From Saprospiraceae bacterium (GTDB lineage: Bacteria > Bacteroidota > Bacteroidia > Chitinophagales > Saprospiraceae), in contig JAHDHH010000002.1 of NCBI GenBank assembly GCA_020631405.1, positions 1 through 64,000 on the forward strand: a stretch of DNA of 64,000 nucleotides. The letters are read 5' to 3'. Below the pieces are notes generated by a model. It saw only the letters and a list, made by a program, of their open reading frames with translations, was not told the origin of the DNA and ran no database searches. Within the stretch, counting starts at the first letter, position 1; each line of letters opens with the position of its first letter. Shown here piece by piece: positions 51,847-62,700 of this stretch. Both the position numbers and the translations under genes were made by a program.

Positions 51847-54800
51847 ATGTTCAACTTTATAAAGAAAGTGTTCGGAACTAAGTACGATAGAGATGTCAAA
51901 GAATACTCTCCAATCGTCGCAATCATCAACGACCACTTTAAGAGCTACGAGTCATTGTCCAATGACCAACTTAGAAACAAAACGCTAGAATTCAGAACAA
52001 GAATCGCTGAGTATCTCAAAGGAATAGATGATGACATCAATAATATCAAAGCTGAAATCGCTAAGGAAGAAGACCTTATAGCTAAGGAAGACCTCTACAA
52101 CGAACTAGACAAGTTTGTAGAACAGCGAGATACCCATCTAGAAGAAGTACTCAAGGATATTCTTCCTGAGGCATTCGCAGTAGTCAAAGAGACTGCAAGG
52201 AGATTCATGCAGAACACCACTATAGAAGTCACGGCCACAGACCACGATAGAGACCTTGCTGCAGCTAACACCTATGTCACGATATCTGGAGACAAGGCTC
52301 AATGGGCCAACTCATGGAAGGCAGCAGGTGGAGATATTACTTGGAATATGATGCACTATGATGTGCAGTTGATCGGTGGTATGGTACTCCATGATGGTAA
52401 GATAGCCGAGATGCAGACAGGAGAAGGTAAGACCCTAGTCGCAACCTTGCCTGCCTACCTCAATGGATTGACAGGTCAAGGTGTCCATGTCGTCACAGTC
52501 AACGACTACCTAGCCAAAAGAGATAGCGAGTGGATAGGACCAATCTTCGAATTTTTATTCTTGACGGTAGACTGTATTGATAAGTACAAGCCTCACTCTC
52601 CAGGAAGAAAGGCAGCCTATAAAAAAGATATTACCTACGGGACTAACAACGAATTTGGATTTGACTACCTGAGGGACAACATGGTCAGAAGTCAAGAAGA
52701 AAAAGTACAAGGAAAGCACCACTTTGCCATGATAGATGAGGTGGATTCTGTACTCGTCGATGATGCTAGGACACCTCTCATCATCTCTGGTCCTGTAGAG
52801 AAAGGAGAAGAAGAACAAGAATACCAAGAGCTCAACCCAAAAGTCAAGAGACTCGTAGAAGCTCAACGAAAGTTGGCAACGGCTTACCTTGCTGAAGCTA
52901 AAAAACTCTTCAAGGAAGGAAGTATCTCTCATGAAGAGGGAGAAGCAGGAATGGCACTACTCAGAGCATACAAAGCCTTACCTAAGTATAGACCATTAAT
53001 CAAGTTCTTAAGTGAAGATGGCGCCAAGGTAATGCTCCAAAAGGCAGAAAACTTCTACATGCAAGAGCAGTCAAAAAACATGCATGTCGTAGATGAGCCA
53101 CTACTCTTTACCATTGATGAGAAGAATAGGAATGTAGAACTGACAGAAAAGGGTGTCATGTTTCTATCTAATAATGAAAATGACCCTGAGTTCTTCGTCA
53201 TGCCTGACATTACGCTAGAGATGCAGGAACTCAGAAAGCGAGAGATAGAAGAAGGTGTCAAGCTCACAGACGAGATCACTGCACTGAGCACAGACTTTAG
53301 CATCAAGTCAAGAAGACTGCATGGCGTAAGCCAATTGCTCAAAGCTTATACCCTATTTGAAAATAATGATGAGTACATCGTAGTAGATGGACAAGTCAAG
53401 ATAGTAGATGAGCAGACAGGTAGGATGATGGAAGGTAGAAGGTACTCTGATGGACTTCACCAAGCACTAGAGGCTAAGGAGAATGTCAAGATTGGAGACA
53501 TCACACAGACCTATGCTACTATCACACTACAGAACCTCTTCAGAATGTATCACAAGCTATCTGGAATGACAGGTACTGCCGAGACAGAAGCAGGAGAGCT
53601 TTGGGAAATCTATAAACTAGATGTAGTAGTCATACCTACCAATAGACCTATCGTCAGAGAAGATAAGGATGACTTAGTCTACAAGACAGCTAGAGAGAAG
53701 TACAATGCTGTTATAGATGACATAGAAATACTGACACAGGGTGGAAGACCAGTCTTAGTCGGAACTACCTCAGTAGATATCTCTGAGAAACTCAGTCGGA
53801 TGCTCCAACTGAAGAATATCAAGCACAACGTCCTCAATGCCAAGCAGCATCAACGTGAAGCAGATATCGTAGCAGAAGCAGGAAGACCAGGCAATGTCAC
53901 TATTGCAACCAATATGGCCGGTAGAGGTACAGATATCAAACTTACAGACGAAGTCAAAGCTGCAGGTGGTCTAGCCATAGTAGCAACAGAACGTCATGAT
54001 AGTAGGAGGGTAGATAGGCAGTTGAGAGGTAGGGCAGGAAGACAGGGAGACCCAGGATCTTCTCAATTCTATGTGTCATTAGAAGACAAACTGATGAGAC
54101 TCTTTAACTCAGAGAGGATTGCTGGCTTGATGGATAAGATGGGTCATAAGGATGGTGAAGTAATTCAGCATAATATGGTCTCTAAGTCTATAGGAAATGC
54201 TCAGAAAAAAGTAGAAGAAAACAACTTTGGTATCAGAAAAAGACTCCTCGAGTATGATGATGTCATGAATATCCAAAGAGAAGCTATTTATACTAAGAGA
54301 AAGAATGCACTATCTGGAGAGAGACTCTCAGTGGATCTCAACAACATGTTTTTGTCTTATACTGAGTCAATAGTCGAAGGTGCAAAAGATGGTGGATATA
54401 GTTACGATGATTTCATGACACAGTCTGTCTCTACATTGGGTGTAGACCCAGACTTTGATGCAGCTTACTATAATGAAGCATCAATCAAAGACATTGTTGC
54501 CACTTACCAAAAACAAGTCTTAGAAGCATACGAAAGAAAGGGTGAAAGTATCAAGGAAGTCTTACTACCAATCATAGACAATGTCCATAAGAACGAAGGA
54601 CATCGATACAAGAGAATTTCAATACCATTTACTGATGGATCAGAAAAGGCTCTACCAGTATCAGCAGACCTAGCTAAGGCACTAGATACAGAGGGAGACT
54701 CTATCATGAAAGATCTAGAAATGGCTATAGCGCTAGCGATTATAGATCAGAACTGGAAAAATCACTTGAGGTCAATGGACGAATTGAAAGATTCAGTACA

Positions 54801-55152
54801 GTCAGCATCATTTGAGCAAAAAGATCCACTAGTGATCTATAAAATGGAAGCATACAATCAGTTTGAAAATCTGATTTTCAATATCAATCAAGATGTCTGC
54901 TCTTACTTGCTCAAAGGCAAATTGCTCCTAGCAAAGCCAGAGGATGTCAAAGAAGCCAAAGTCAACAAGACTGACTTTAGTAAGTCAAGCGCTGGCAGAG
55001 ACTATGCTAGGCAAAAGGCCGCTGCAGCTTCAGCGGGACAAGCTCAGAGACAAGCTCCAGTGACCTTCAAAAGAGAAGAAAAGAAAGTAGGACGTAATGA
55101 ACCTTGCCCTTGTGGAAGTGGCAAGAAGTTCAAGCAGTGTCACGGTAGGTAG
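51847..55152 (+). CDS. secA: Preprotein translocase ATPase SecA
   Basis: 1,101 residues. The motor that drives unfolded proteins through SecYEG. Walker A in MQTGEGKTLVATLPAYL, the DEAD-like box in MIDEVDSVLVDDARTPLI, the preprotein cross-linking domain around 230-430, the second ATPase fold with TNMAGRGTDIKL and RQLRGRAGRQGDPGSS, the helical scaffold and a C-terminal zinc-binding SEC-C tail (NEPCPCGSGKKFKQCHG). It is longer than the E. coli protein by about 200 residues because of insertions common in Bacteroidota, including a lysine/glutamate-rich one near 330-360. Supplies the Sec step used by all the T9SS cargo of this window. Confidence 0.97.
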   Translation: MFNFIKKVFGTKYDRDVKEYSPIVAIINDHFKSYESLSNDQLRNKTLEFRTRIAEYLKGIDDDINNIKAEIAKEEDLIAKEDLYNELDKFVEQRDTHLEEVLKDILPEAFAVVKETARRFMQNTTIEVTATDHDRDLAAANTYVTISGDKAQWANSWKAAGGDITWNMMHYDVQLIGGMVLHDGKIAEMQTGEGKTLVATLPAYLNGLTGQGVHVVTVNDYLAKRDSEWIGPIFEFLFLTVDCIDKYKPHSPGRKAAYKKDITYGTNNEFGFDYLRDNMVRSQEEKVQGKHHFAMIDEVDSVLVDDARTPLIISGPVEKGEEEQEYQELNPKVKRLVEAQRKLATAYLAEAKKLFKEGSISHEEGEAGMALLRAYKALPKYRPLIKFLSEDGAKVMLQKAENFYMQEQSKNMHVVDEPLLFTIDEKNRNVELTEKGVMFLSNNENDPEFFVMPDITLEMQELRKREIEEGVKLTDEITALSTDFSIKSRRLHGVSQLLKAYTLFENNDEYIVVDGQVKIVDEQTGRMMEGRRYSDGLHQALEAKENVKIGDITQTYATITLQNLFRMYHKLSGMTGTAETEAGELWEIYKLDVVVIPTNRPIVREDKDDLVYKTAREKYNAVIDDIEILTQGGRPVLVGTTSVDISEKLSRMLQLKNIKHNVLNAKQHQREADIVAEAGRPGNVTIATNMAGRGTDIKLTDEVKAAGGLAIVATERHDSRRVDRQLRGRAGRQGDPGSSQFYVSLEDKLMRLFNSERIAGLMDKMGHKDGEVIQHNMVSKSIGNAQKKVEENNFGIRKRLLEYDDVMNIQREAIYTKRKNALSGERLSVDLNNMFLSYTESIVEGAKDGGYSYDDFMTQSVSTLGVDPDFDAAYYNEASIKDIVATYQKQVLEAYERKGESIKEVLLPIIDNVHKNEGHRYKRISIPFTDGSEKALPVSADLAKALDTEGDSIMKDLEMAIALAIIDQNWKNHLRSMDELKDSVQSASFEQKDPLVIYKMEAYNQFENLIFNINQDVCSYLLKGKLLLAKPEDVKEAKVNKTDFSKSSAGRDYARQKAAAASAGQAQRQAPVTFKREEKKVGRNEPCPCGSGKKFKQCHGR

Positions 55153-55337
55153 TTTGCGCTATCATTGACCATTTGGGTATTTACTAGCAATTCATCTCTG
55201 GCTAATAAGGGTAGAGTTACTGCTAGTAGATACTGCATGGGTCATATCTGAGGTGATGTATCAATATTTGCTTTTAGTCAAGTGGGTTGATACAACTATA
55301 ATCACTATTTTCGTTATTTCTTGACAATAGCCATTGT

Positions 55338-55721
55338 ATGAAGTATATAATTCCGATTCTGTGTTTAGTCCTGTGTGCTATCCAAGGCGATGCACAAGTG
55401 ACATTTTCTGAAGATAGCGCTGTGCAATCACTGATGTCAAGATTCACTTCTTTGCAAAAGCAACAGATCTCTCTCAAAGCATGGAGAATACAAGTAGTCA
55501 CCACTACTGATAGGAGAAATATGGAGTCAGCAATCACCAAGCTTTCACAGAAGTACCCTGAGCTCTCTCATGAGTGGAAGCATGCGAGTCCATATTATCA
55601 ACTTAAGGTCGGAGCATTCGAGGATAAGCAAGATCTTCAGAACTTACTCATTACTCTCAAAAGAGATTTTCCAAGTGCTATTCCTGTGATGGACGATATT
55701 GAGAAGTCTGAGCTACTTTAA
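55338..55721 (+). CDS. Secreted SPOR-like protein
   Basis: 127 residues. A signal peptide (MKYIIPILCLVLCAIQGDAQ) precedes a single domain with the SPOR pattern: WRIQVVTTTDRRNMESAI at the start and YYQLKVGAFEDKQDLQNLL at the second half, ending FPSAIPVMDDI. SPOR domains bind denuded peptidoglycan at division or growth sites. Its place 12 nt upstream of rodA fits a cell-wall growth role. The call rests on pattern only; the family is divergent. Confidence 0.75.
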   Translation: MKYIIPILCLVLCAIQGDAQVTFSEDSAVQSLMSRFTSLQKQQISLKAWRIQVVTTTDRRNMESAITKLSQKYPELSHEWKHASPYYQLKVGAFEDKQDLQNLLITLKRDFPSAIPVMDDIEKSELL

Positions 55722-55733
55722 CCCTCAGTCCCG

Positions 55734-57143
55734 ATGTCAACATATTCCCAAAAAGCTAGTGTAACAAGTATAGATGGTATTACACTATCTGTATTTCTGT
55801 CGCTACTCTTCATTGGGTGGTTGATGCTCACAGCTGTCAACTATAGTGACCAAGAGAGTGAAGTATTTTCATTGATTGATGCTCTCACTAGTGGCAATTC
55901 GTTTTACTATGTTGTAGCCTTGGGAGTATTCTTTATAGGCTTGATCGTAGATTATAAGTTTTGGAATTCCTTCTCCTGGATTATTTATGGTGTGGGGATA
56001 TTTCTGCTCTTTGCTGTCTTGATATTTGGTAATGAGGTCAAAGGTGCCACTTCATGGTTCAGCTTAGGTGGCTTTAGTTTTCAGCCCTCAGAATTTGCAA
56101 AATGGACAACCATTCTGATGCTGTCCAGTTACCTTGGACTAGCCAATGTCAATATTCAAAGTATAAGAAATCTAGTTATAGCGTTAGGGATTTTAGCTAT
56201 TCCAATCTTCTTTATCATGTTGCAGCCAGATGCTGGCTCGGCCCTAGTCTTCACGTCTCTAGCAATAGTGTTTTATCGTGCTGGTATGAATCCACTTGTG
56301 TTCATTGTCCTATTTGCACTTATTGGAGTAGTCATAGGATCATTACTCTTTGGTATCCAACCAATGCTACCAGCCCTTATTCTAGGAGGCATGCTCTTAT
56401 TGATATTCCAACAAAAACAATCAACAGTCTTTCTCGGTATATGGGCTGTATTAGTCCTCTTTGCCATAGCCTTTGGAAGGTTTGTAGATTTGTATATCAT
56501 CACATTGTCTCTAGTAGCATTGTTTCTAGGGTTTGCTGCTTTTACAGCAATGAAACAACGTATCCAACCAGTAGTATTGACTATGTTATTAACATTCAGT
56601 GCTATAGGTATTGCCTTTGCTTCGGACTTTGGATATAATACCATCTTGAAGCCACACCAACAAGATAGGATCAATGTATGGTTGCACCCAGATAAGTGTG
56701 ACCCACAAGGCTCACTCTACAATGTCAATCAATCAAAGACAGCAATTGGGTCAGGTGGAGTATTAGGCAAGGGATTTCTAGAAGGTACAATGACAAAGCT
56801 AAACTACGTCCCAGAGCAATCTACCGATTTTATCTTCAGTACCTTGGGTGAGGAGCAAGGTTTTATAGGAGCTCTTGGTGTGTTAATACTGTTTTTTATC
56901 TTATTAGTAAGGCTTACAGTATTAGCAGAACGATCCAAAAACGATTTTATCAAATACTATGGATATGGCATTGCAGCTATTTTATTTTTTCAAGTATTTG
57001 TCAATATTGGTATGACCATGGGTATCATGCCAGTGATAGGTATTCCTCTTCCTTTCATTAGTAAGGGAGGGACAGCCTTAGTTATTTTTTCATTTATGAT
57101 TGGTTCAATGTTGCGCATGGACATGGACAGAAACAAACGATAG
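55734..57143 (+). CDS. rodA: Rod shape-determining protein RodA (SEDS family)
   Basis: 469 residues with about ten to twelve membrane segments and SEDS signatures: SFQPSEFAKW (catalytic-region helix), FIMLQPDAGSALVF, then YVPEQSTDFIFSTLGEEQGF and GIPLPFISKGGTALV. SEDS proteins polymerise glycan strands of peptidoglycan with a class B PBP, here for side-wall growth. It is somewhat longer than typical RodA because of extra membrane sequence between about 180 and 300. It lies between a SPOR-like gene and tgt, with 4 nt to tgt. Confidence 0.93.
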   Translation: MSTYSQKASVTSIDGITLSVFLSLLFIGWLMLTAVNYSDQESEVFSLIDALTSGNSFYYVVALGVFFIGLIVDYKFWNSFSWIIYGVGIFLLFAVLIFGNEVKGATSWFSLGGFSFQPSEFAKWTTILMLSSYLGLANVNIQSIRNLVIALGILAIPIFFIMLQPDAGSALVFTSLAIVFYRAGMNPLVFIVLFALIGVVIGSLLFGIQPMLPALILGGMLLLIFQQKQSTVFLGIWAVLVLFAIAFGRFVDLYIITLSLVALFLGFAAFTAMKQRIQPVVLTMLLTFSAIGIAFASDFGYNTILKPHQQDRINVWLHPDKCDPQGSLYNVNQSKTAIGSGGVLGKGFLEGTMTKLNYVPEQSTDFIFSTLGEEQGFIGALGVLILFFILLVRLTVLAERSKNDFIKYYGYGIAAILFFQVFVNIGMTMGIMPVIGIPLPFISKGGTALVIFSFMIGSMLRMDMDRNKR

Positions 57144-57147
57144 CATT

Positions 57148-58278
57148 TTGAAATTTACGATACAACATACAGATAAGCAATCGAAGGCTAGGGCAGGAAT
57201 CTTAGCTACAGACCATGGAGATATACAGACACCTATTTTTATGCCAGTAGGTACCCTTGGGACAGTCAAGGGTTTGCACCAAGCTGAGTTAGAGAATGCT
57301 GTCAAAGCCCAGATCATATTGGGTAATACCTACCACCTCTACCTCAGACCAAAGACTGATATAATCCAACAAGCAGGTGGACTACATAAATTTATTCATT
57401 GGGACAAACCAATACTGACAGATAGCGGTGGCTACCAAGTCTACTCACTGAGTGGTCAGCGCAAGATTGTAGAAGAGGGAGTTCACTTTAGATCGCATAT
57501 CGATGGGAGTAAACACTTTTTTACACCAGAAAGCATCATGGATATTCAGCGAATAATTGGCGCTGATATTATTATGGCATTTGATGAGTGTACTCCATAT
57601 CCATGCGAGTATAATTATGCCAAACGATCCATAGCAAGGACACATAGGTGGTTAGATAGATGTTTTGATCAGTTCAACGCTACAGAACCTATATATGATT
57701 ACAAGCAGACTCTAGCACCGATAGTACAGGGAAGTACATACAAAGACCTCAGAAAAGAGTCAGCAGAATATATTGCAGAAAAAGGAGCAGAAATCAATGC
57801 AATCGGTGGCCTCTCTGTAGGGGAGCCACATGAAGATATGTATGGCATGACAGATGTCTGCTGTGAGATTTTACCAGAAGACAAGGCAAGATATCTGATG
57901 GGTGTCGGACTTCCAGAGAATATCCTAGAGTGCATTGCCTTAGGTATTGATATGTTTGACTGTGTACTGCCTAGTAGGAATGCCAGACATGGACTGCTCT
58001 ACACATTTGAAGGGGTCATACACATGAAAAATAAAAAGTGGGAAAATGACTTCTCCCCAATTGATGCATCATTCGAAAACCATACTTCTTCATTTTACTC
58101 TAAGGCATATTTGCGACACTTATTCCATGTCAAAGAGTTGCTAGCGGCACAGATAGCAACTCTTCATAATCTGACATTCTACCTCAAGTTGGTCACCATC
58201 GCAAGAGAAAAAATACAAGAAGGGACTTTCGGGAGTTGGAAGGATTATATAATACCAAGGCTCAGGACCAAGTTATAG
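57148..58278 (+). CDS. tgt: tRNA-guanine(34) transglycosylase, lacking the usual zinc cysteines
   Basis: 376 residues from TTG 57148 (MKFTIQHTDKQSKARAG); the longer ATG frame at 57100 lies within rodA. Exchanges guanine 34 for a queuosine precursor in GU(N) tRNAs. Motifs: HGDIQTPIFMPVG, LTDSGGYQVYS with the catalytic Asp region, DECTPYP, GGLSVGEP and LPSRNARHG. The zinc-binding CxCxxC normally placed between DFSPID and the YSRAYLRHL-type segment is absent: the stretch reads ASFENHTSSFYSKAYLRHL. The lineage may replace the zinc site structurally. Confidence 0.94.
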   Translation: MKFTIQHTDKQSKARAGILATDHGDIQTPIFMPVGTLGTVKGLHQAELENAVKAQIILGNTYHLYLRPKTDIIQQAGGLHKFIHWDKPILTDSGGYQVYSLSGQRKIVEEGVHFRSHIDGSKHFFTPESIMDIQRIIGADIIMAFDECTPYPCEYNYAKRSIARTHRWLDRCFDQFNATEPIYDYKQTLAPIVQGSTYKDLRKESAEYIAEKGAEINAIGGLSVGEPHEDMYGMTDVCCEILPEDKARYLMGVGLPENILECIALGIDMFDCVLPSRNARHGLLYTFEGVIHMKNKKWENDFSPIDASFENHTSSFYSKAYLRHLFHVKELLAAQIATLHNLTFYLKLVTIAREKIQEGTFGSWKDYIIPRLRTKL

Positions 58279-58283
58279 TCTAG

Positions 58284-59375
58284 ATGTTTAAAAAACTCGA
58301 TCGCTATATCATCAAAAAGTACCTTGGTACATTCTTTTATACTATTCTATTGATTAGTATGATTGCTATAGTGATTGACTTTAGTGAGAAGGTCGAGAAA
58401 TTGCTCAATCCAGAACTGACCTTAAGTCGAGTACTTTTTGAATACTACCTCAATTTTATCCCCTGGATCAATGGCTTACTTTGGCCACTCTTTGCCTTGC
58501 TCTCAGTGATCTTTTTCACATCAAGGATGGCAAAGAATGCAGAAATCATATCAATATTAAGTTCGGGAGTGAGCTACTATCGCTTTTTGCAACCCTATTT
58601 GATTGCTGGGACTTTTCTTGCATCTCTTCTTTGGATTGGCAATAACTATGTGATTCCAAGAAGTACTAAGATTAAGAATGACTTCGAACAGGAATTTATT
58701 AATAGTAATTCGACCAAGTCACTCGGCTACAATACTCACTTCTTTCTAGACCCGGACGAGAAAGTGTATTTGAGATATTATAGGTCAAAAGACACTACTG
58801 GAACGACATTCAGGTTTGAGCAGTTCGATGAAGATATGCAGCTTAAGTACATGCTCAAGGCAGCAAAGATTACACTAGCAAAAGCACCTAATGTATGGAC
58901 CCTTCATGACTACGAAAAACGAAGTTTCAATGGGCTTAAGGAGACTCTAGTTAATGGAAAGGGGGAAACGATGGACACTACACTTAACCTGACACCTGCG
59001 GACTTTGTTAGAAATAAGAAGATCATGGAAAACATGACAAGTACAGACTTAAGAGAATTTATCAATATAGAACGAGGTAGAGGTCTGGACACTGCACAAG
59101 CAATGTTGATTGAACTGCATAGGAGGAGTGCCGACCCGGTTACCATTATCATATTGACATTGATGGGAGCAGCTATTGCATCTCGAAAGGTCAGAGGTGG
59201 TCTTGGCTTTCACCTAGCCTCTGGGGTAATTCTCGGTGCTTTGTTTGTCTTAGTTTCGCGATTTAGCATGACAATAGCCAACAACCTATCACTGAACCCT
59301 GCCTTAGGTATGTGGTTGCCAAACATCCTATTCGTCTGCTTAGCTGCGTATCTCATTGCCAAGGCACAGAAGTAA
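58284..59375 (+). CDS. LptF/LptG family lipopolysaccharide export permease
   Basis: 363 residues with six predicted membrane helices: three N-terminal (FYTILLISMIAIVIDF), a periplasmic jellyroll domain about 110-265, and three C-terminal. This is the YjgP/YjgQ arrangement. With LptB it extracts LPS from the inner membrane toward the LptC/A bridge. One such gene beside tgt is a frequent arrangement in Bacteroidota. Whether it is the F or G paralogue cannot be decided here. Starts 5 nt after the tgt stop. Confidence 0.9.
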   Translation: MFKKLDRYIIKKYLGTFFYTILLISMIAIVIDFSEKVEKLLNPELTLSRVLFEYYLNFIPWINGLLWPLFALLSVIFFTSRMAKNAEIISILSSGVSYYRFLQPYLIAGTFLASLLWIGNNYVIPRSTKIKNDFEQEFINSNSTKSLGYNTHFFLDPDEKVYLRYYRSKDTTGTTFRFEQFDEDMQLKYMLKAAKITLAKAPNVWTLHDYEKRSFNGLKETLVNGKGETMDTTLNLTPADFVRNKKIMENMTSTDLREFINIERGRGLDTAQAMLIELHRRSADPVTIIILTLMGAAIASRKVRGGLGFHLASGVILGALFVLVSRFSMTIANNLSLNPALGMWLPNILFVCLAAYLIAKAQK

Positions 59376-59766
59376 AGTTCAAGGTTAGCCTTACTTTAAT
59401 TAGGTTATTTCTCCCATTTGTAAATCTGACAATTTCAGTATTTACCCTGACAGCAAAATTTAACATTATTGTTTTCTTTGAATATACATTCGATAGAATA
59501 TTGATTACTCATGGTTCATAGCGGATAATTTCAATTCTAGGATTATTTACTCTAAAAACATGAGTATGTTGCTAGAAAATCGAAATTGGTCAATTGGCCA
59601 ATAACCAGTCTCTTATTTTTATATAGCTTAAGTTGGAAGTCTTAAGCACTTCTATTCAAAATTAAGCCTATGCTTAATGGGTCTTCTTATTGTATGTATT
59701 AGAGTTTCATAACTACTCAAAACAGTTTACGTATTCTATATATTTATTTACCTCAAAAAAAAAGCA
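59376..59766. other. 391-bp intergenic region, no gene found
   Basis: A/T-rich sequence between the permease and the metalloprotease. It has no plausible frame with a signal peptide or domain, no tRNA-like arms and no strong terminator. Short frames here look random. The last 60 bases, rich in TATTTA and ending with a nine-A run just before the ATG, probably hold the promoter and A-rich initiation region of the metalloprotease gene. Confidence 0.5.
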
Positions 59767-62700
59767 ATGAAAAACATTAACCCCATTTTTACCTTTGTTT
59801 TGTTGGTCCTTTTCTCCAGTTCTGCTTTTGCTCAACATGGACTTTGGGACAAACATCAACAAGAATTCGAGTCCTTGAATAAAAAAAATGCCTTGAGCCC
59901 ACTCCTATCTTTAGATCAAAAAGATGCTACACTAACAGGGTTTACTAATCATGAAGTCTTAAGCATTGATAGGTCAATAACTACGGAGATATATACCGAC
60001 CACCCTGCTCAGCTTAAGCTAAGCATTCCTTTTCAAGGATCTGCCCTTGAGCTACTGTTGATAGAGAATGACATCTATACTGACAAGACTATATTCAAAT
60101 TGGGTGACGGTTCTTTCATTGGCAAATCTGCAGATAGGGGAATACATTACTATGGAGTCATGAGTGACGATCACAATGCCTTGGTATCTATCAGTATTTA
60201 CAAAAATGAAATTGTTGGCCTCATTTCGCAAAATGACCAGCAACTTACCCTTGCAAAGCAAGAAAGCAAAGACAACTATATACTATACAAAACCAAGGAT
60301 GTTATTGATCCACCTACATTCTCTTGTGATACAGATGATGTAGATCACTTTATAGGCAATAGCGAAGAGAAGGTAGTCTTTGATGTGAATAATTGTGTAA
60401 ACATGTACATAGAGGTCGATCACGATATTTACAATACCTATGGTTCTACCACAGCCACATTAAACTACATTACAGCAGTGTTCAATCAAGTCAGTACCCT
60501 TTATGCCAATGAGTCAATTGACTTCAACATAAGTGAATTGGTCATTTGGGATTTACCTGACCCATATACAGGACCTAGCACGTCTAATTACCTTACCCAG
60601 TTTAGAAATACATTGAATGGAAACTACAATGGCGATCTTGCCCACCTTGTAGGATTCAGTGGGGGCGGAGGCGTAGCTTATGTCGATGTACTTTGCAACA
60701 GTTACTATGGTGTTGGGTATAGCGCTATCACGACTTCATACAACACAGTACCTAGTTATTCTTGGACAGTAGAAGTGCTAACCCACGAGATAGGGCATAA
60801 CCTAGGATCTCAGCATACTCATGCTTGTGCATGGAATGGAAATAATACAGCAATAGATGGATGTGGGCCTGCAGCAGGTTATTCTGAAGGCTGTGATGCA
60901 CCGGTTCCATCTTCTGGAACAATTATGAGTTATTGCCACCTTGTCTCAGGAATTGGTATTGATTTCAATCTTGGCTTCGGTACTCAACCAGGAGATAGAA
61001 TTAGAAACGAAGTCTATAATGCTAGCTGTCTATCCCCTTGTTCTGGTGGTGGTTGTACGACCATAGGCGACGCATGCGATGATGGAGATGCGTGTACTAG
61101 TAATGATACGGTTGATGCTAACTGTGACTGTCTGGGTATCTATACTGATGCCGATAATGATGGGTACTGTATAGGAGACGACCCCAATGACAATGATCAG
61201 TGTATACCTGATGGGTCTGGTCCACTATGTAACAGTGACTGTACAGTAGAGGACTATCAAGGATTTGAAGCTGGCTGGGGCATATGGAATGATGGAGGGT
61301 CAGACGTAGCAAGAGTATTGAGCACAACTTATAGTACTGACTCATATAGTATCCGACTTAGAGACAATAGTGGTGTGGCATCTGCGACCACTACAGGCAA
61401 CTTACTTATGTCAAGTTATGAAAGTATCGAAGTAGCATTTTCATACTTTCCTGTTAGTATGGAGAATACTGAAGATTTCTTTTTAGAAGTCTCGACAGAC
61501 AATGGTTCATCATTTACCATTGTAGAATCTTGGGTGAGAGGAGTAGACTTTGATAATAATACAGCGTATAGCGAGAATGTAGCAATATCTGGCTTTACAT
61601 TGACCGACCAAACACAGATAAGATTCAGGTGTGATGCCTCTGGTAATAGTGATTGGATCTACTTAGACGAGGTCTATATCTCTGGATGTGGGAGTTCTGG
61701 AGGTGGTGGATGTACTACTGTCGGTGATCCTTGTGACGATGGAGATGATTGTACAAGCGGCGAGACTATTGATGCTAGTTGTAATTGTAGCGGTGGCGTA
61801 TTCCAAGATATGGATGATGATGGAATCTGTGATGCAGAGGACTTATGTCCAAACATGGATGACAACCTTATAGGTAGTGGATGTGATGATGGTGATGATT
61901 GTACGGTCGATGATACCTACATGGCTGATTGTAGTTGTCAAGGTAGTTATGTAGATGCTGACAATGATGGATACTGTGTAGGAGAAGATGACGACGACAA
62001 TGACCCTTGTGTACCTGACAACAGTGGCCCAGGGTGTGATACCGGTGACCCGTGTATTGATGTGGACTTTGAAGACTTTGAATCAGGTTGGGGAATTTGG
62101 AATGATGGAGGAGCAGATTGCAGAAGATCTACTAATACTAATGCTCCAGGAGGAAGTACTTCAATCAGACTACGAGATGATTCTAACTCGTCAGTAATGT
62201 ATACTGATGTACTTAACCTTGGCGGATATACCAGCTTTGATGTGAGCTTTTCGTTCAAGTCTTTATCATTTGCTAATGGAGAGAGTTTCTTATTGGAGTA
62301 TTCTACTAATGGAGGCTCATCTTATAGTGCAGCAGGAGAGTGGGTTAATGGAGTACATTTTAACAATGGGTCTATTTACTCAGGATCGATTAGTATGTCT
62401 GGTGTGACACTTTCAACGAGTACTACATTTAGGTTTAGATGTGATGCTAGTACTAATGCTGATAGAGTCTTTATAGATGATATAGCAATAGAAGCATGTG
62501 GATTGGGTAGTACGCCAGCAGGATTGGTTGGCAATGAGGACAGTTTAGACCAAGTAGAATTAGAAGTCAATCAAGAATTGGAGGTCTATCCGAACCCTCT
62601 TACTAGAGGCAATGACTTAGTCATAGAGTTGAGTGTCATCCCTAATGAGGTGTCAGTTGCTCTTTATAACCTACAAGGACAGCAGGTCTATAGTCAGTTG

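Noticed and set aside
52555-52932. A 125-codon minus-strand ORF inside secA
   Set aside because: Phe/Ser-rich product explained by antisense reading of Lys/Glu-rich SecA codons.
55192-55228. TACTAGCA...TGCTAGTA as a secA terminator
   Set aside because: The 8-bp arms are separated by 21 nt with no following T-run. It may be a weak structure, but termination is not supported.
56102-56638. A 178-codon plus-strand ORF inside rodA
   Set aside because: It is wholly contained in the rodA reading region in another frame, and its Cys/His/Ser-rich product has no membrane or domain pattern; rodA is clearly the real gene.
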